NCBI RefSeq assembly: GCF_008087085.1
Contig: NZ_VIYJ01000003.1
Coordinates: 186,001-250,000 of the forward strand
Source of the DNA: Nocardioides rubriscoriae
GTDB lineage: Bacteria; Actinomycetota; Actinomycetes; Propionibacteriales; Nocardioidaceae
DNA: 64,000 nucleotides
Direction: 5' to 3'
In this document: piece by piece, positions 33,460 to 44,091 of the stretch
How the letters are laid out: every line of letters begins with the position of its first letter
How positions within the stretch are numbered: the first letter of the stretch is position 1
Position numbers and translations under genes: made by a program
The notes under the pieces: model-generated
Seen by the model: only the letters and a program-made list of their open reading frames with translations
Told to the model about the DNA's origin: nothing
Database searches by the model: none

Positions 33460-34419
33460 TCAGGCAGCGAGCGGGTGCATGGCCCGGCGGATACGCGCAA
33501 CGGTCCGCTGCGGCAGGTCGAGGTCGGCCCAGACGAGCCGTATGACGGTCCACCCGGTGAGCTCGCGGATGAGATCCTCGCGCCGTTTCTCGCGCTCGAC
33601 CATCTGCTCGATCGACTCGCCAGGTTGGCGGAACCGGTGGTACTTCTGCCTACCGTCGAACTCGACGATCACCCGCAGTGCCGGCCAGGCGAAGTCGACC
33701 CGCGCGGCGAACGTGCCGTCGGGGAAGGTCACCTCGTACTGGAGCTCGGGTCGAGGCAGGCCGTTGCGCCAGAAGAGCAGGTCGCTGCGGGTCTCGCCCA
33801 CAGACTCGCTCTTCGCGGAGGCCAGAAGCAGCAGGGGATGGTGATGCAAGGAGCCGGGCCAGCGGTCCGTCGTCGCCACCTGCAGGTGGAGCTCATCGAC
33901 GGTCATGGCGCCCTGGTGGAGGAAATGGTTGGCCTGCACCAGCGCGGCCTCCGTGCCGTCGGTGCACGCCACCTCGACGACCGCGCGGGCCGGCACGGTG
34001 AGCCAGAAGTCGTGCTGGCGCCGGACGTCGCCAACACGGGTCTCGCCCAGGTGGTGCACCACCCGGCTGCCCTTGCGGCCGCCCCCGGCGAAGTGCGTGA
34101 GGTGGACGCTGCTCAGGTCGAGCCCGAAGTCCGGGCCGCGCTGCATCACGACGCTGCTCGCGTGGGACAGCGCGACGTGATCGCCGTACAGCCGCATGAC
34201 CGCACGTGCCAGCAGCCGATGGCGCTCGGCGTCGTCGGCCGCGAGGAAGACGCTGCGCAGGCAGTACGCGCCCTGTCGCAGCCTTACGAGGGTCCCGCAA
34301 TCGACCAGTCGGCGCAGTGCGTTGTCGTCGATGCCCAGCTCGATCGCCTCGCGACGCAGCAGGATGCCGTACGGGTCGCAGAACGTTGCGATGGCGGGTT
34401 GTGGAGGAGGTCTCATCAT
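33460..34419 (-). CDS. AbiEi-like antitoxin domain fused to DUF559 nuclease-like domain
   Basis: A 319-residue protein from the Met at 34419. The N-terminal part (DPYGILLRREAIELGIDDNALRRLVDCGTLVRLRQGAY, in parts) is the winged helix of type IV AbiEi antitoxins, followed by the AbiEi C-terminal-like region (HASSVVMQRGP, VVEVACTDG). The last 100 residues are DUF559/Vsr-like: VDFAWPALRVIVEFDGRQKYH with acidic PD-(D/E)XK-type residues, and LIRELTGWTVIRLVW. No AbiEii-type toxin gene is adjacent. The gene lies alone between inverted termini; its product may bind those repeats. Function unknown. Confidence 0.8.
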   Translation of the reverse strand: MMRPPPQPAIATFCDPYGILLRREAIELGIDDNALRRLVDCGTLVRLRQGAYCLRSVFLAADDAERHRLLARAVMRLYGDHVALSHASSVVMQRGPDFGLDLSSVHLTHFAGGGRKGSRVVHHLGETRVGDVRRQHDFWLTVPARAVVEVACTDGTEAALVQANHFLHQGAMTVDELHLQVATTDRWPGSLHHHPLLLLASAKSESVGETRSDLLFWRNGLPRPELQYEVTFPDGTFAARVDFAWPALRVIVEFDGRQKYHRFRQPGESIEQMVEREKRREDLIRELTGWTVIRLVWADLDLPQRTVARIRRAMHPLAA

Positions 34420-34558
34420 GCCGACGACGGTCCCCACGGACCGCCGCCGACCCACCTGTCGCGGCTCGGCTGCGGAAATCGAGCTTGTCCGCCGTACCTG
34501 TGGAGGGTTGGTGGTCAGCACCGGTCCGCGCCAGCAGGGACTTCTACGACAAAACTGG

Positions 34559-34621
34559 CACTTCTAGGACAAAGGTTCGTCGCATCAGTGGGAGTTTCAC
34601 CGCTTCAGCGGTGAAACTCCC
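34559..34621 (-). repeat. Right terminus of the AbiEi/DUF559 element
   Basis: Perfect 15-bp-arm hairpin (34590-34604 with 34607-34621, core TTTCACCGCT-TC-AGCGGTGAAA) and the inverted box CACTTCTAGGACAA at 34559-34572. A second degenerate box ACTTCTACGACAA lies at about 34540. It sits 140 bases upstream of the gene start. Confidence 0.85.
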
Positions 34622-34653
34622 GCCGCCGCGGCCGCCCAGCCTCCACGAGCGCG

Positions 34654-35160
34654 TCAGGCGTGGTGGTAGCCCTCGGTCTTGGCGCGCTCGAAGCTGGCCA
34701 TGACCTCGGCCTCGGCCTCGGTGCGGCCGACCCAGTCAGCGCCCTCGACGGACTTGCCGGGCTCGAGGTCCTTGTAGACCTCGAAGAAGTGCTGGATCTC
34801 GAGCCGGTCGAACTTCGGCACGTGGTTGATGTCGCGGATGTGCTCCTGGCGCGGGTCGGTCGACGGGACGCAGAGGACCTTGTCGTCGCCGCCGGCCTCG
34901 TCGGTCATCCGGAACATGCCGATGGCGCGGCACTTGATCAGGCAGCCCGGGAACGTCGGCGCCTGCAGCAGCACCAGGGCGTCGAGGGGGTCGCCGTCGA
35001 GGCCGAGGGTGTTCTCGATGTAGCCGTAGTCGGCGGGGTACTGCGTGGAGGTGAAGAGCATCCGGTCCAGGCGCATCCGGCCGGTCTCGTGGTCGACCTC
35101 GTACTTGTTGCGCTCGCCCTTGGGGATCTCCACCAGTACGTCGAACTCCAGCACGTGCAT
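34654..35160 (-). CDS. ppa: Inorganic pyrophosphatase
   Basis: A 168-residue soluble family I pyrophosphatase. Signature residues are all visible: [38 protein letters not shown] (metal-binding DxDPxD), DDKVLCVP, and [13 protein letters not shown]. It drives biosynthesis by hydrolysing PPi. The ATG at 35160 directly abuts GGAGG, so the GTG two codons later (35154), at a six-base distance from GGAGG, may be the real start; either matches family length. Confidence 0.95.
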   Translation of the reverse strand: MHVLEFDVLVEIPKGERNKYEVDHETGRMRLDRMLFTSTQYPADYGYIENTLGLDGDPLDALVLLQAPTFPGCLIKCRAIGMFRMTDEAGGDDKVLCVPSTDPRQEHIRDINHVPKFDRLEIQHFFEVYKDLEPGKSVEGADWVGRTEAEAEVMASFERAKTEGYHHA

Positions 35161-35292
35161 CCTCCGGTCGGTCTGCCCCTGCGGGGCGATCAGGGGCGGT
35201 GACCAGGGAGGGCCTCCGCGCGACGGGGTCCAGTGTCCCGCACAATGTCCGTGCCCGTGCACCTGGGGCAGCACCCGAGGAGAGGAGGGCGA

Positions 35293-36762
35293 GTGGCGCG
35301 CACGCCCGTACGCCGCGGTCGTGGTCGACCGGCGGACCGCTCAGCGGCTCGCCGCACCCTCGTCCTGGTGCTCCTCCTGGCCCTCGTGGCGGGCGGGTTG
35401 GCAGCGCGGCGCTACGACCTCGTCGACAGGCTGCGCGGCGGTGACGAGCCGTCGGCCTCGCCGACCACCGACCCGGCCACGCTCGCCCCGCCGCCGGGCG
35501 TCGACCTGCCCGAGGTCGCCGCCCCGCCTCCGGTGGCGCCGGCCTCGACGCCGACCCGGGACGTCGACGCGGCCGCCGTACGCCGCACGCTGCAGCCCTA
35601 CCTGCGTGACCGGCGCCTGGGCCCGCACGTGCTGGCCGAGGTCGCGCCCCTGGCCGGGGGAGCGCCGACCCTCACCCGCGGGCAGCGGCCCGACGACGTC
35701 GCGATCCCGGCCTCGACGACCAAGGTGGTCACCAGCACCGCGGCCCTGCTCGCGCTCGGCCCCGACCACGTCTTCACCACTGAGGTACGCCGTCAGGGCC
35801 GGACCCTGACGTTGGTGGGCGGCGGCGACCCCTACCTCGAGCGCACCCCCCTCGACGACGGCGAGCCCTGGCCCTACCCGGCGCGCGCCGACCTCGAGAC
35901 CCTCGCCGAGCAGACCGCCGCTGCTCTCGGCGGCGTGCGCCGGGTCCGGCTGACCTACGACGACACCCTCTTCAGCGGACCGCAGGTCAACGCCGCCTGG
36001 GAGGACGACTACGTCTCGTCCGGCGAGGTCAGCCCGACCTCGGCCCTGTGGGTCGACCAGGGGCGCGTGCCCGGGCAGCTCGGGCGGCAGGCCGACCCGG
36101 GGGCCGAGGCCGCCCGCGCGTTCGCCTCGGCGCTGGGTGCGGCCGGCGTCACCGTGCGCGGCGCCCCCGCCCCGGCGCGGGCGCCCCGCACCTCGGCGAT
36201 CGCCACCGTCGACAGCGCCCCGCTGGCGCAGGTCGTCCAGCGGCTGCTCGACGTCAGCGACAACGACGCCGCCGAGGTGCTGCTGCGCCACGTCGGGGTC
36301 GCCACGTCCGGCGAGGGCTCGATCGACGCCGGGGTCGCCGGCGTACGCCGCCTGCTGCGGACCGCCGGCGTGCGGATGGGCGACAGCGTGCTGCTCGACG
36401 GGAGCGGTCTGTCGCGCGACAACCGTCTCGACCCGTCGGTCCTCGTCGCGCTGCTGCGTCTCGCGGCGGCCGACGACCGGCCCGACCTGCGCGCGGTGGT
36501 CACGGGGCTGCCGGTCGCCGGGTTCACCGGGTCGTTGACCGACCGGATGGACCAGGGTCCGCCCGCCGGCCGCGGCCGGGTGCGCGCCAAGACGGGCACG
36601 CTGAGCAACGTGACGGCCCTGGCGGGCCTCGCCACCGACCTCGACGGCAACGTGCTCGTCTTCGTGCTGATGGCCGACCGGGTGCCCGACCCCAACGGCG
36701 TGGTCGCCCGGGTCGTCCTCGACGACGCCGCGGCGGCCCTCGGTGCGTGCGCCTGCTCCTAG
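35293..36762 (+). CDS. dacB: D-alanyl-D-alanine carboxypeptidase/endopeptidase (PBP4 type)
   Basis: A 489-residue class C penicillin-binding protein. A short Arg-rich cytoplasmic tail and one membrane helix ([17 protein letters not shown]) lead to a Pro-rich linker and the catalytic domain with PASTTK (nucleophile Ser at about 141), SDNDAAEVL and KTGTLSN. It trims peptidoglycan stem peptides outside the cell. The GTG at 35293 has a strong AGGAGGG site 5-6 bases upstream, so I prefer it over the ORF start 60 bases earlier. The gene starts the conserved dacB-protease-tilS-hpt block. Confidence 0.93.
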   Translation: MARTPVRRGRGRPADRSAARRTLVLVLLLALVAGGLAARRYDLVDRLRGGDEPSASPTTDPATLAPPPGVDLPEVAAPPPVAPASTPTRDVDAAAVRRTLQPYLRDRRLGPHVLAEVAPLAGGAPTLTRGQRPDDVAIPASTTKVVTSTAALLALGPDHVFTTEVRRQGRTLTLVGGGDPYLERTPLDDGEPWPYPARADLETLAEQTAAALGGVRRVRLTYDDTLFSGPQVNAAWEDDYVSSGEVSPTSALWVDQGRVPGQLGRQADPGAEAARAFASALGAAGVTVRGAPAPARAPRTSAIATVDSAPLAQVVQRLLDVSDNDAAEVLLRHVGVATSGEGSIDAGVAGVRRLLRTAGVRMGDSVLLDGSGLSRDNRLDPSVLVALLRLAAADDRPDLRAVVTGLPVAGFTGSLTDRMDQGPPAGRGRVRAKTGTLSNVTALAGLATDLDGNVLVFVLMADRVPDPNGVVARVVLDDAAAALGACACS

Positions 36763-37045
36763 GGGCCGCAGGTTGTTACCCAACGCTGTCGCTCCCGTGG
36801 ATCCCGCGTGCCCGGGGCGTGGCGCGCGGCTGCCTACCGTTGTGTCAACAGCTTGGCGGCACCGCGCATCTGGGGGGATCGCGGAACGTCTCGCTGAACC
36901 TGTGAAAACACGTGTTGACCCGTTCGGCCGCTTCTGGGAGGGAGCGTGGCCTCGAGCGGGTCTTCGCGTTTTTGCACCTCTCTGGTCACCCCTGGCGCCC
37001 CGGTGGCCGGGGGACGCCGACCCAGCGCCCGGGTAGGTTCTGCGC
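36763..37045. other. Intergenic region before the DUF2342 gene
   Basis: 283 bp without a convincing gene. It contains an ACACGTGT palindrome near 36905 and the -10 box for the next gene; no clear terminator hairpin for dacB was found. Confidence 0.4.
37034..37039 (+). promoter_or_regulatory. -10 box, leaderless promoter of the DUF2342 protease
   Basis: TAGGTT, then CTGCGC and the ATG at 37046. Confidence 0.5.
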
Positions 37046-38113
37046 ATGACGCCGACCGAGCCCACGCCCTCCGTCGAGAGGGCTGACGAGATGGTCGACT
37101 GGGACCTCGCGGTCCGGATCGCCTCCCGGCTCGCGGGTCAGGGGCCTGTCGTGTCGCCGGCCGAGGCGTCGTCGGCCGTCGCCGAGCTGCGCGCCGGCGC
37201 CGACCGGTCGACCGCACTGGTGCGCGACTTCACCGGCCTGGTCGCCGCCGACCACACCGCCCCGGTCCTCGTCGTCGACCGCGCCGGCTGGGTCCAGGCC
37301 AACGCCGACGCCTTTCGCCACCTGGTCTCCCCGCTGGTCGACCAGATCACCACCCACAGCAAGAAGCCCCCGACCGGCCTGGCCCTCGCGGTCGGCTCGC
37401 GCATCACCGGCGTCGAGGTCGGCGGGCTGCTCGGCTTCCTGGCCGGCAAGGTATTGGGCCAGTTCGACCCGTTCCACGCCCCCGACGGCCGCCTGCTGCT
37501 GGTCGCCCCCAACATCGTCCACGTCGAGCGCGAGATCGGCGCCGACCCGAGCGACTTCCGGTTGTGGGTGTGCCTGCACGAGGAGACCCACCGCGTGCAG
37601 TTCACCGCCGTGCCGTGGATGCGCGACCACCTCTTCTCCGAGGTCCAGGCGCTCTCGTCGACCGTGAGCCCCTCGGGCCTCGAGGAGGTCCTCAAGCGGG
37701 TCACCGAGGGTCTCAAGGGCGGCATCGGCAAGGGCGGGATCGTCGAGCTGCTCAGCACCCCCGAGCAGAAGGAGATCCTCGACCGCGTCACCGGCATGAT
37801 GTCGCTGCTCGAGGGCCATGCCGACGTCGTCATGGACGGCGTCGGGCCCAGCGTCATCCCGTCGGTCGACAAGATCCGTCGCAGCTTCACCGAGCGCCGC
37901 AAGGGCGTCGGCGCCCTCGACCGGCTGCTGCGCCGCCTGCTCGGCCTCGACGCCAAGATGGCGCAGTACCGCGACGGCGCCCACTTCGTCCGCTCCGTCG
38001 TCGACAAGGTCGGCATGACCGAGTTCAACGTCGTGTGGGAGCGCGCCGAGCACCTGCCCTCCAAGGCCGAGCTGGCCGACCCCGACGCGTGGGTCAGCCG
38101 CGTCCTGGGCTGA
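37046..38113 (+). CDS. Zinc-dependent metalloprotease, DUF2342 (F420-associated) family
   Basis: A 355-residue zincin-like protein of the actinobacterial DUF2342 family, often annotated as putative hydrolase or F420 biosynthesis-associated protein. The zinc motif is LHEETHRVQF (HExxH), with a downstream Glu candidate in LLEGHADVVMDG; flanking blocks GLLGFLAGKVLGQFDPF and NIVHVEREIGADPSDFRLW are family signatures. Physiological substrate unknown. It is next to tilS in many actinobacteria and here overlaps it (TGATG). Confidence 0.9.
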   Translation: MTPTEPTPSVERADEMVDWDLAVRIASRLAGQGPVVSPAEASSAVAELRAGADRSTALVRDFTGLVAADHTAPVLVVDRAGWVQANADAFRHLVSPLVDQITTHSKKPPTGLALAVGSRITGVEVGGLLGFLAGKVLGQFDPFHAPDGRLLLVAPNIVHVEREIGADPSDFRLWVCLHEETHRVQFTAVPWMRDHLFSEVQALSSTVSPSGLEEVLKRVTEGLKGGIGKGGIVELLSTPEQKEILDRVTGMMSLLEGHADVVMDGVGPSVIPSVDKIRRSFTERRKGVGALDRLLRRLLGLDAKMAQYRDGAHFVRSVVDKVGMTEFNVVWERAEHLPSKAELADPDAWVSRVLG

Positions 38114-39174
38114 TGACGCTCGACCCGTCCGTCGCGGCGGTACGCCTCGCCGTACGACGTGAGCTCGTCCGTGGCTCGAAGGCCGAGCCATGGGTGCCGG
38201 GGACCGACACCGTCCTGGTCGCCTGCTCGGGCGGCGCCGACTCCCTGGCCCTGCTGGCCGCCACGGTCTTCGAGCTCAAGCGCGCCCCGGTGCGCGTGGT
38301 CGGCGCCGTCGTCGACCACGGGCTCCAGGACGGCTCGGCCGACCACACGGCCCGCGTCGTCGCGCAGATGGCGCGGCTCGGGGTCGACGAGACGGTCTCG
38401 GCGCGGGTGCAGGTCGACCCCGGGGGGCTGGGGCCCGAGGCGGCGGCGCGTGAGGCCCGCTACGAGGTGCTCGACCAGATGGCGCGCCACTTCGGCGCCC
38501 CCACGGTGCTGCTCGGCCACACCCTCGACGACCAGGCCGAGACCGTGCTCCTGGGGCTGACCCGCGGCTCCGGCGGCCGCTCGCTGGCCGGCATGCGGCC
38601 CGCCTTCATGCTGCACGAGGGGCAGGCGCGCGAGTGGAGCCCCGTCCAGGACCCGATCTTCCGGCGCCCGCTGCTCGGCGTACGACGGGCGCAGACCGAG
38701 GCCGCCTGCCGCGCGGAGGGCATCGAGTTCTGGACCGACCCCCACAACGCCGACCAGCGCTTCACACGCGCCCGGGTGCGCCGGACGGTGCTGCCGATGC
38801 TCGAGCGCGAGCTGGGGCCCGGCGTCGTCGAGACCCTCGCGCGCACCGCCGAGCAGCTGCGCCCCGACATGGAGGCCCTCGACGACCTCGCCGCCGCCGA
38901 GTACGCCGCGCGGCGCCGTCCCGAGGGGCTCGACGTCGACACCTTCCACGGCGTCGCCGACGCGCTGCGCCCGCGCCTGGTCCGGCAGGCCGCCCTCGAC
39001 GCCGGCAGCCCGGCGTCCGAGCTGTTCCACGTGCACGTCAAGGCGCTGCTGGGGCTGGTGGCGAGCGAGGGGCAGGTGGGGGAGATCCAGCTCCCGGGCC
39101 ACGTCACGGCCTACGTCGAGGGCGATCTCCTGCGCTTTCGACCCACGGCCCCACCCCCGGGCGCCGACCACTAG
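38113..39174 (+). CDS. tilS: tRNA(Ile)-lysidine synthase
   Basis: A 353-residue N-type ATP pyrophosphatase. The PP-loop SGGADS is at 39-44, with GHTLDDQAETVLLGL and RRPLLGVRR as further TilS blocks, and a short C-terminal domain. It converts C34 of the AUA-decoding tRNA-Ile to lysidine, which is essential. ATG overlaps the stop of the protease gene. Its TAG stop is also part of the hpt promoter. Confidence 0.94.
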   Translation: MTLDPSVAAVRLAVRRELVRGSKAEPWVPGTDTVLVACSGGADSLALLAATVFELKRAPVRVVGAVVDHGLQDGSADHTARVVAQMARLGVDETVSARVQVDPGGLGPEAAAREARYEVLDQMARHFGAPTVLLGHTLDDQAETVLLGLTRGSGGRSLAGMRPAFMLHEGQAREWSPVQDPIFRRPLLGVRRAQTEAACRAEGIEFWTDPHNADQRFTRARVRRTVLPMLERELGPGVVETLARTAEQLRPDMEALDDLAAAEYAARRRPEGLDVDTFHGVADALRPRLVRQAALDAGSPASELFHVHVKALLGLVASEGQVGEIQLPGHVTAYVEGDLLRFRPTAPPPGADH

Positions 39175-39177
39175 CCT
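39172..39177 (+). promoter_or_regulatory. -10 box, leaderless promoter of hpt
   Basis: TAGCCT (its TAG is the tilS stop) followed by seven bases and the hpt ATG at 39185. The wider string CACTAGCCTGATC recurs before nadB. Confidence 0.5.
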
Positions 39178-39184
39178 GATCGCC

Positions 39185-39736
39185 ATGGACGCAGCCCACG
39201 TCGACGACGACCTCGTCAACGTCCTCTTCACCGAGGCCCAGATCCACGAGAAGGTCGGGGAGCTGGCCGCCCGGATCGAGGCCGACTACGAGGGCCAGGA
39301 CCTCCTCATCGTCGGCATCCTGCGCGGCGCGGTGATGGTGATGGCCGACATGGCCCGCGCCCTGACCCGCCACGTCGAGATGGACTGGATGGCGGTGTCG
39401 TCCTACGGCTCCGGCACCAAGTCCAGCGGCGTCGTGCGCATCCTCAAGGACCTCGACACCGACATCTCGGGCCGCCACGTCGTCATCGTCGACGAGATCA
39501 TCGACACCGGCCTGACCCTGTCGTGGCTCACCTCCAACCTCAGCTCGCGCAACCCCGCGAGCGTCGAGATCTGCACCCTGCTGCGCAAGCCCGAGGCCCA
39601 GCAGATGCCGATCGACGTCAAGTACGTCGGCTGGGACATCCCCAACGAGTTCGTCGTCGGCTACGGCCTCGACTACCGCGAGCGCTACCGCAACCTGCGC
39701 GACATCGGCACCCTCGCCCCCCACGTCTACTCCTGA
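39185..39736 (+). CDS. hpt: Hypoxanthine phosphoribosyltransferase
   Basis: A 183-residue type I phosphoribosyltransferase for purine salvage (hypoxanthine/guanine plus PRPP). The PRPP loop is VVIVDEIIDTGLTLSWL, the flexible-loop Ser-Tyr is in VSSYGSGTKSSG, and the base site is VKYVGWDIPNEFVVGYGLDYRERYRNL. Usual family length. In actinobacteria it lies between tilS and ftsH as here, but a 156-bp repeat tract now separates it from ftsH. Confidence 0.95.
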   Translation: MDAAHVDDDLVNVLFTEAQIHEKVGELAARIEADYEGQDLLIVGILRGAVMVMADMARALTRHVEMDWMAVSSYGSGTKSSGVVRILKDLDTDISGRHVVIVDEIIDTGLTLSWLTSNLSSRNPASVEICTLLRKPEAQQMPIDVKYVGWDIPNEFVVGYGLDYRERYRNLRDIGTLAPHVYS

Positions 39737-39743
39737 CACTGGT

Positions 39744-40127
39744 CGCGGACCGGTCGGGCTCGGTCAGCGGACCCGCTCCTCTCTTGCAGGGCTGCCGCCG
39801 GCCTGGTTCGGCGGGCCCGACCTGACCGGGGGCCCGACCGGCCGCGACGTGCGCCCTGTGGTCGCCTTGCGCTGGGGCCCGGGCGCCTGTGCCCGCTTGC
39901 GCGGACCGGTCGGGCTCGGTCAGCGGACCCGCTCCTCTCTTGCAGGGCTGCCGCCGGCCTGGTTCGGCGGGCCCGACCTGACCGGGGGCCCGACCGGCCG
40001 CGACGTGCGCCCTGTGGTCGCCTTGCGCTGGGGCCCGGGCGCCTGTGCCCGCTTGCGCGGACCGGTCGGGCTCGGTCAGCGGACCCGCTCCTCTCTTGTA
40101 GGGCTGCCGCCGGCCTGGTTCGGCGGA
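39744..40127. repeat. 156-bp tandem repeat, about 2.5 copies
   Basis: Units start at 39745, 39901 and 40057, exactly 156 bp apart; the third diverges after about 71 bases. Copies 1 and 2 are essentially identical. Each unit has inverted segments CCGGTCGGGC near its start and GCCCGACCGG near 85 bases later, so it can fold into a long stem. Since 156 is a multiple of three, the antisense frame is open across all units, but its composition does not look like a protein. Confidence 0.93.
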
Positions 40128-40143
40128 CGCGACGCAAGCAAAG

Positions 40144-40182
40144 GTCGGTCGAGGAGCTCCCGCTAGGGAGCGTCACGAGACC
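40144..40182. repeat. 39-bp interspersed repeat, copy 2
   Basis: 38/39 identical to 24851-24889, including the GCTCCC-GCTA-GGGAGC hairpin; it follows the tandem repeat by about 16 bases. Confidence 0.85.
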
Positions 40183-40421
40183 TCCCGACCGCCACCGACG
40201 CACGCGGGTCGACCTGCACCTGCGGCGGGCGAGGGTCTCGTGACTCAATGTCAGTCTGGCCAGCGCGACCTCCTCGCCCGACGTGAGCCCGCCGGTCGGC
40301 GTACGGACGCCACCGGACGACCTCACGCCCGGGGGAGGCGGTCCACCCACTCGCCTGAGAGGATGAAGGCGTCCCCGGCGCCCTGTACCGTCGAGGGCTC
40401 AATCGTGCTACGTGCGGAAGT
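40183..40421. other. ftsH upstream region
   Basis: Holds a degenerate GGTCTCGTGAC...CTCCTCGCCC repeat (40234-40278) and must contain the ftsH promoter. TACCGT near 40386 is a candidate -10 box; the string directly before the start lacks the TAnnnT leaderless signature. Confidence 0.4.
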
Positions 40422-42500
<2,079 letters not shown>

Positions 42501-42513
42501 TCCACCTCGCGCG

Positions 42514-42540
42514 CGGTGGCGGCCGGTGCGGCCGCCACCG
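42514..42540 (+). terminator. GC-rich hairpin after ftsH
   Basis: A perfect 12-bp stem (CGGTGGCGGCCG/CGGCCGCCACCG) with loop GTG, 14 bases after the ftsH stop. No T run follows, so it would be a non-canonical or partial terminator. Confidence 0.55.
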
Positions 42541-42633
42541 AGCACCCGCATGACCCGCTCCACCCGCTCCACCCGCACGACCTGCGCGACCTGCGCAGCC
42601 TGCTCGAGGCAGGCACCTACCTGCTAGCGAAGG

Positions 42634-43263
42634 ATGTGGCCCGACATGGTCGACCCCATCAGCGGACAATCAGTCGACCCGGCCAAGGTGCCCGACTTCG
42701 ACCACGCGCGCGCCGAGGCCGCGATCCGCGAGCTGTTGTTCGCGATCGGTGAGGACCCCGACCGCGAGGGCCTGCTCGACACCCCGGCCCGGGTGGCGCG
42801 CGCCTACGCCGAGCTGACCCAGGGCCTGCGCCAGCGGCCCCAGGACGTGCTCACCACGACGTTCGACCTGGGTCACGACGAGATGGTCCTGGTCCGCGAC
42901 ATCGAGCTGTGGTCGATGTGCGAGCACCACCTCGTGCCGTTCACCGGCGTGGCCCACGTCGGCTACATCCCGGCCGAGACCGGCAAGATCACCGGTCTCT
43001 CCAAGCTCGCCCGCCTGGTCGACGTCTACTCCAAGCGCCCCCAGGTGCAGGAGCGGCTGACGACCCAGGTCGCCGACGCCCTGATGGACATCCTCGACGC
43101 CCGCGGCGTCATCGTCGTGATCGAGGCCGAGCACCTCTGCATGACCATGCGCGGGGTCAAGAAGGCCGGCGCCCGCACCCTCACCTCCGCCGTCCGCGGC
43201 TCCATGCGCACCGACGCCGCCACCCGCGCCGAGGCGATGGCGCTGATCCACCGCGTCCGGTAG
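42634..43263 (+). CDS. folE: GTP cyclohydrolase I
   Basis: A 209-residue GTP cyclohydrolase I, first enzyme of tetrahydrofolate synthesis. Zinc ligands are in [10 protein letters not shown] and [10 protein letters not shown]; the GTP site includes [27 protein letters not shown] (in parts). Two ATGs (42634 and 42646) are possible; the upstream one immediately follows GAAGG, the second has GAAGGA at about ten bases, so 42646 may be better. It begins the fol genes, but folP is 2.4 kb away, beyond three unrelated genes. Confidence 0.95.
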   Translation: MWPDMVDPISGQSVDPAKVPDFDHARAEAAIRELLFAIGEDPDREGLLDTPARVARAYAELTQGLRQRPQDVLTTTFDLGHDEMVLVRDIELWSMCEHHLVPFTGVAHVGYIPAETGKITGLSKLARLVDVYSKRPQVQERLTTQVADALMDILDARGVIVVIEAEHLCMTMRGVKKAGARTLTSAVRGSMRTDAATRAEAMALIHRVR

Positions 43264-43308
43264 CCGCGCCGCTCCCCACGCCGTCGCCGGGGCGCGCCCG
43301 CATCCGGT

Positions 43309-43314
43309 TAGGGT
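43309..43314 (+). promoter_or_regulatory. -10 box, leaderless promoter of the methyltransferase at 43321
   Basis: TAGGGT, then GCGCCC and the ATG. Confidence 0.5.
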
Positions 43315-43320
43315 GCGCCC

Positions 43321-44067
43321 ATGCGTCGCCACGATCTCCTCGCCGAGCTGCACCGGTTGCTGTCCCCGCGCAGCTACCTCGAGATCGGCGTCAACGTCGG
43401 GGGCAGCATGACGCTGTCACGCACCCGGTCGATCGGGATCGACCCCTACTACTCCCTCACCCAGGAGCTCCTGTGCGACGTGCACCTGGTGCGCACCTCC
43501 AGCGACGAGTTCTTCGCCCGTGAGCACCCGCTGGCGCACTTCGACGAGCCGCTGATCGACCTGGCGTTCATCGACGGCATGCACCTGGCCGAGTACGCCT
43601 TCCGCGACTTCGTCAACGTCGAGCGCTTCACCCACCCGGGCTCGGTGGTGGTCATCGACGACATGCTCCCGCGCGACGTGCCCGAGGCCCGGCGCGACCG
43701 GTCGGTGCCGTCGGGCCGCACGGCCTGGGCCGGCGACGTCTACAAGATCCTCGCGACGCTGCGCGAGCTGCGCCCCGACCTGGTGTGCCTCGAGGTCGAC
43801 ACCGCCCCGACCGGCACGGTCGTGGTGATCAACCCCGACCCGACCAACCGTGCGCTGCTCGAGGCGGCCGACGACGTCGTCGAGTCCTACGTCGTGCCCG
43901 ACCCCCAGGACGTGCCGGCCGCGATCCTCGACCGCCGCCGCGCCCACCAGCCCGAGGCCCTGCTCGACCTGCCGGTCTGGGGCGAGCTGGTCGCCGCGCG
44001 CGACCTGCCCGTGGCCGATGCCCGGGCCCGGGTCACGCAGGCGGTGGCCCCGCTGCGCGCCGTCTGA
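43321..44067 (+). CDS. Class I SAM-dependent methyltransferase (Methyltransf_24)
   Basis: A 248-residue methyltransferase of the type found in polysaccharide and secondary metabolite clusters. The SAM site is SYLEIGVNVGGSMTLSRT, then LIDLAFIDGMHLAEYAFRDFVNVER with the characteristic FIDGxH, and VVVIDDMLPRD. The acceptor is unknown; the rest of the protein (DVYKILATLREL) supports the Methyltransf_24 assignment. It has its own leaderless promoter and separates folE from folP with two other accessory genes. Confidence 0.85.
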   Translation: MRRHDLLAELHRLLSPRSYLEIGVNVGGSMTLSRTRSIGIDPYYSLTQELLCDVHLVRTSSDEFFAREHPLAHFDEPLIDLAFIDGMHLAEYAFRDFVNVERFTHPGSVVVIDDMLPRDVPEARRDRSVPSGRTAWAGDVYKILATLRELRPDLVCLEVDTAPTGTVVVINPDPTNRALLEAADDVVESYVVPDPQDVPAAILDRRRAHQPEALLDLPVWGELVAARDLPVADARARVTQAVAPLRAV

Positions 44068-44077
44068 CGGCGTACGG

Positions 44078-44089
44078 CGCGGCCGCGCG
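44078..44089. terminator. GC hairpin between convergent genes
   Basis: GCGCGGCCGCGC-type perfect palindrome in the 24-bp gap between the methyltransferase and the convergent unknown gene; possible bidirectional terminator. Confidence 0.35.
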
Positions 44090-44091
44090 GC

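Larger units (their letters stand above)
33372..34621. mobile_element. 1.25-kb single-gene element with inverted termini
   Basis: One AbiEi/DUF559 gene is bounded on both sides by ~62-bp imperfect inverted repeats, each built from a perfect hairpin outside and a TTGTCCTAGAAGTG box inside at 17-18 bases. The unit fits exactly between the stop codons of the methyltransferase and ppa genes. No transposase and no clear target duplication are visible. Classing it as mobile is inference from this architecture. Confidence 0.5.

Noticed and set aside
33460..34419. Complete type IV toxin-antitoxin system
   Set aside because: No nucleotidyltransferase toxin (AbiEii) gene adjoins the AbiEi-like gene.
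33372..34621. Insertion sequence with transposase
   Set aside because: The only gene has AbiEi and DUF559 domains, no DDE or HUH motifs, and no target-site duplication is visible; kept as an element of unknown type.
39727..40350. - strand frame with repeated 52-residue units
   Set aside because: The repetition is a by-product of the 156-bp DNA repeat; there is no ribosome site and the residues (Arg/Pro/Ala/Gly) are typical of non-coding GC-rich DNA.
42516..42752. 78-codon frame with a His/Pro/Leu repeat between ftsH and folE
   Set aside because: It begins inside the strong hairpin after ftsH and runs into folE in another frame; no convincing translation signals.
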